A stretch of 64,000 nucleotides of DNA from Treponema sp. (GTDB lineage Bacteria; Spirochaetota; Spirochaetia; Treponematales; Treponemataceae), in NCBI GenBank assembly GCA_017446265.1, contig JAFSRD010000027.1:62001-126000 (forward strand). The letters run 5' to 3'. Below are positions 63,103-64,000 of this stretch, piece by piece; the first letter of the stretch is position 1; the number at the start of each line of letters is the position of its first letter. The translations under genes and the position numbers were made by a program. Under the pieces are notes generated by a model. That model saw only the letters and a list, made by a program, of their open reading frames with translations. It was not told where the DNA came from and ran no database searches.

Positions 63103-64000
63103 TTTTCATAAATTGCTGTCTTGCGTTCTCATTTGCGTAGTGTTTTGCACTGCTCAAATTTTTCCCCGCCCGCAAGCTGACGACATGCCTGAAGGTGCGC
63201 TGTCTGACAAAGAGTTGCTTGAACAGGAGTTGTTTGGCAGTGCAGCAGGAGAAAAATTAATAAATTCCGCGTTGCAGCATAATTTTGTCATAATCGACTC
63301 GCCGCATTACTACGATTTGAATCCACATACTGCTTCGTACAGTTCTGAAGCGCAAATACTCACTTCGCTATATGACGGACTTTTTTCGTATGACCCTGTG
63401 ACGCTTGAACCGCGCAATGCGCTTGCATCAAGCTATCGTATTTCGCGTACAAAAAAACGCTGGACATTTACTATTCGCGAAAATGCGCAGTTTAGCGATG
63501 GCTCGCCGATTACTGCGCCCGTTGTGCGCGACGCATGGCTTGACTTGCTGATAGAGCCGCGTGCTCCATATGCTTCAATGCTTGATATTATTGAAGGGGC
63601 GGCTGCGTATAGAACAGGGAACGGTGTACGCGAGAATGTGGCAATAAGCGCCGTTGACGATGTGACGCTTGTTGTACAGCTTGCAAGTCCTGCCGCATAT
63701 TTTCCGCGCATATTATGCCACAGCGCATTTGCCGTATGCAAAAAAGACAGAAGCGCATTTAGCGGCGCATTTTGCATAAAAAGCAGAACAGATAGCGAAC
63801 TTGTTTTAACAAAAAATGCTCGCTACTGGGATGCAGAAAACACGCACCTTGAGCAAATCACCATATTGCAATCTGACAAGAGCGACGAAAACGCATATGC
63901 ATTCAATACAGGAAGTGCGGATTGGGTGACGGGGGCTGCGACAGTGCAAAAGCTGCTCGGCAAAGATGTTACGCATGTGAATGCAGAATATGCGACAGAA
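63089..64000 (+). CDS. OppA-like peptide ABC transporter binding protein (partial)
   Basis: The frame is open to the window end (304 codons). Signal peptide (to about residue 29), then LNPHTASYSSEAQILTSLYDGLFSYDPVTLEPRNALASSYRISRTKKRWTFTIRENAQFSDGSPITAPVV, the family-5 solute-binding signature of OppA/DppA. It would bind peptides for import; permease genes would lie beyond the window. The ATG at 63089 overlaps the previous gene. Confidence 0.88.
   Translation, partial: MQINSFHKLLSCVLICVVFCTAQIFPRPQADDMPEGALSDKELLEQELFGSAAGEKLINSALQHNFVIIDSPHYYDLNPHTASYSSEAQILTSLYDGLFSYDPVTLEPRNALASSYRISRTKKRWTFTIRENAQFSDGSPITAPVVRDAWLDLLIEPRAPYASMLDIIEGAAAYRTGNGVRENVAISAVDDVTLVVQLASPAAYFPRILCHSAFAVCKKDRSAFSGAFCIKSRTDSELVLTKNARYWDAENTHLEQITILQSDKSDENAYAFNTGSADWVTGAATVQKLLGKDVTHVNAEYATE

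Noticed and set aside
1-64000. tRNA, rRNA and transposase genes
   Set aside because: I looked for cloverleaf and transposase motifs and saw none; a covariance-model scan would be needed to exclude a cryptic RNA.

Overview
The window comes from a spirochete, most likely a host-associated Treponema. The evidence is the gene content (GTP-type PEP carboxykinase, Rnf complex, several spirochete-restricted hypothetical families, many lipoproteins and predicted outer-membrane proteins) and the order murB-cysS-ECF sigma/anti-sigma, which matches what I recall of T. pallidum. Most of the window has a balanced base composition (one hand-counted line in dnaK has 31/60 G+C). There are no tRNA or rRNA genes and no CRISPR array.

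The standout region is an AT-rich island, about 2.95-14.3 kb (one hand-counted line has 13/60 G+C). It carries a complete, previously unannotated-looking streptolysin S-like (TOMM/LAP) biosynthetic cluster. A 37-residue precursor (3222-3335) has an FxxxL leader motif and a core of seven Cys among Ser. It is followed by a SagB-type dehydrogenase, a SagC-type cyclodehydratase partner, a SagD/YcaO enzyme, a CPBP (SagE-like) membrane protease and a SagF-like membrane protein. Then, instead of the usual SagGHI exporter, come two tetratricopeptide-like secreted proteins, a LolD/MacB-type ATPase, an FtsX-type permease, a LolA-like periplasmic protein and two predicted outer-membrane proteins. I infer that this is a toxin or bacteriocin system re-equipped for export through a two-membrane envelope. 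Long inverted repeats lie between precursor and sagB and between ATPase and permease, and a repeat copy shared with the 57-kb region lies at the right edge.

Left of the island are two lipoproteins and an outer-membrane-type protein in one operon (1-2947). Right of it are nfeD-stomatin, grpE-dnaK-dnaJ, a partner-switching module (one active-looking SpoIIE-type phosphatase, one that has lost metal-binding Asp residues, and a STAS protein), a FliL-like gene on the other strand, a membrane protein with a long Glu/Val repeat, a thioesterase and metNI (14.3-28.9 kb). The minus-strand rnfCDGEAB operon with a trailing spirochete gene fills 28.9-36.0 kb.

From 36 to 64 kb come a porin-like protein and a giant FlgD-repeat/OmpA protein, rpsU, PilZ and TPR genes, a Crp-like regulator with its own promoter dyad, murB/cysS, an ECF sigma/anti-sigma pair followed by a transglutaminase-like protein lacking its catalytic Cys, an archaeal-type UMP kinase, ackA, a DUF4349 lipoprotein, a Rel protein with a broken hydrolase motif, rnhA, a tyrosine-phosphatase lipoprotein, pckA, another spirochete gene and a partial OppA-like gene. 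Between 56 and 60 kb the intergenic spaces are full of short dispersed repeats and hairpins.
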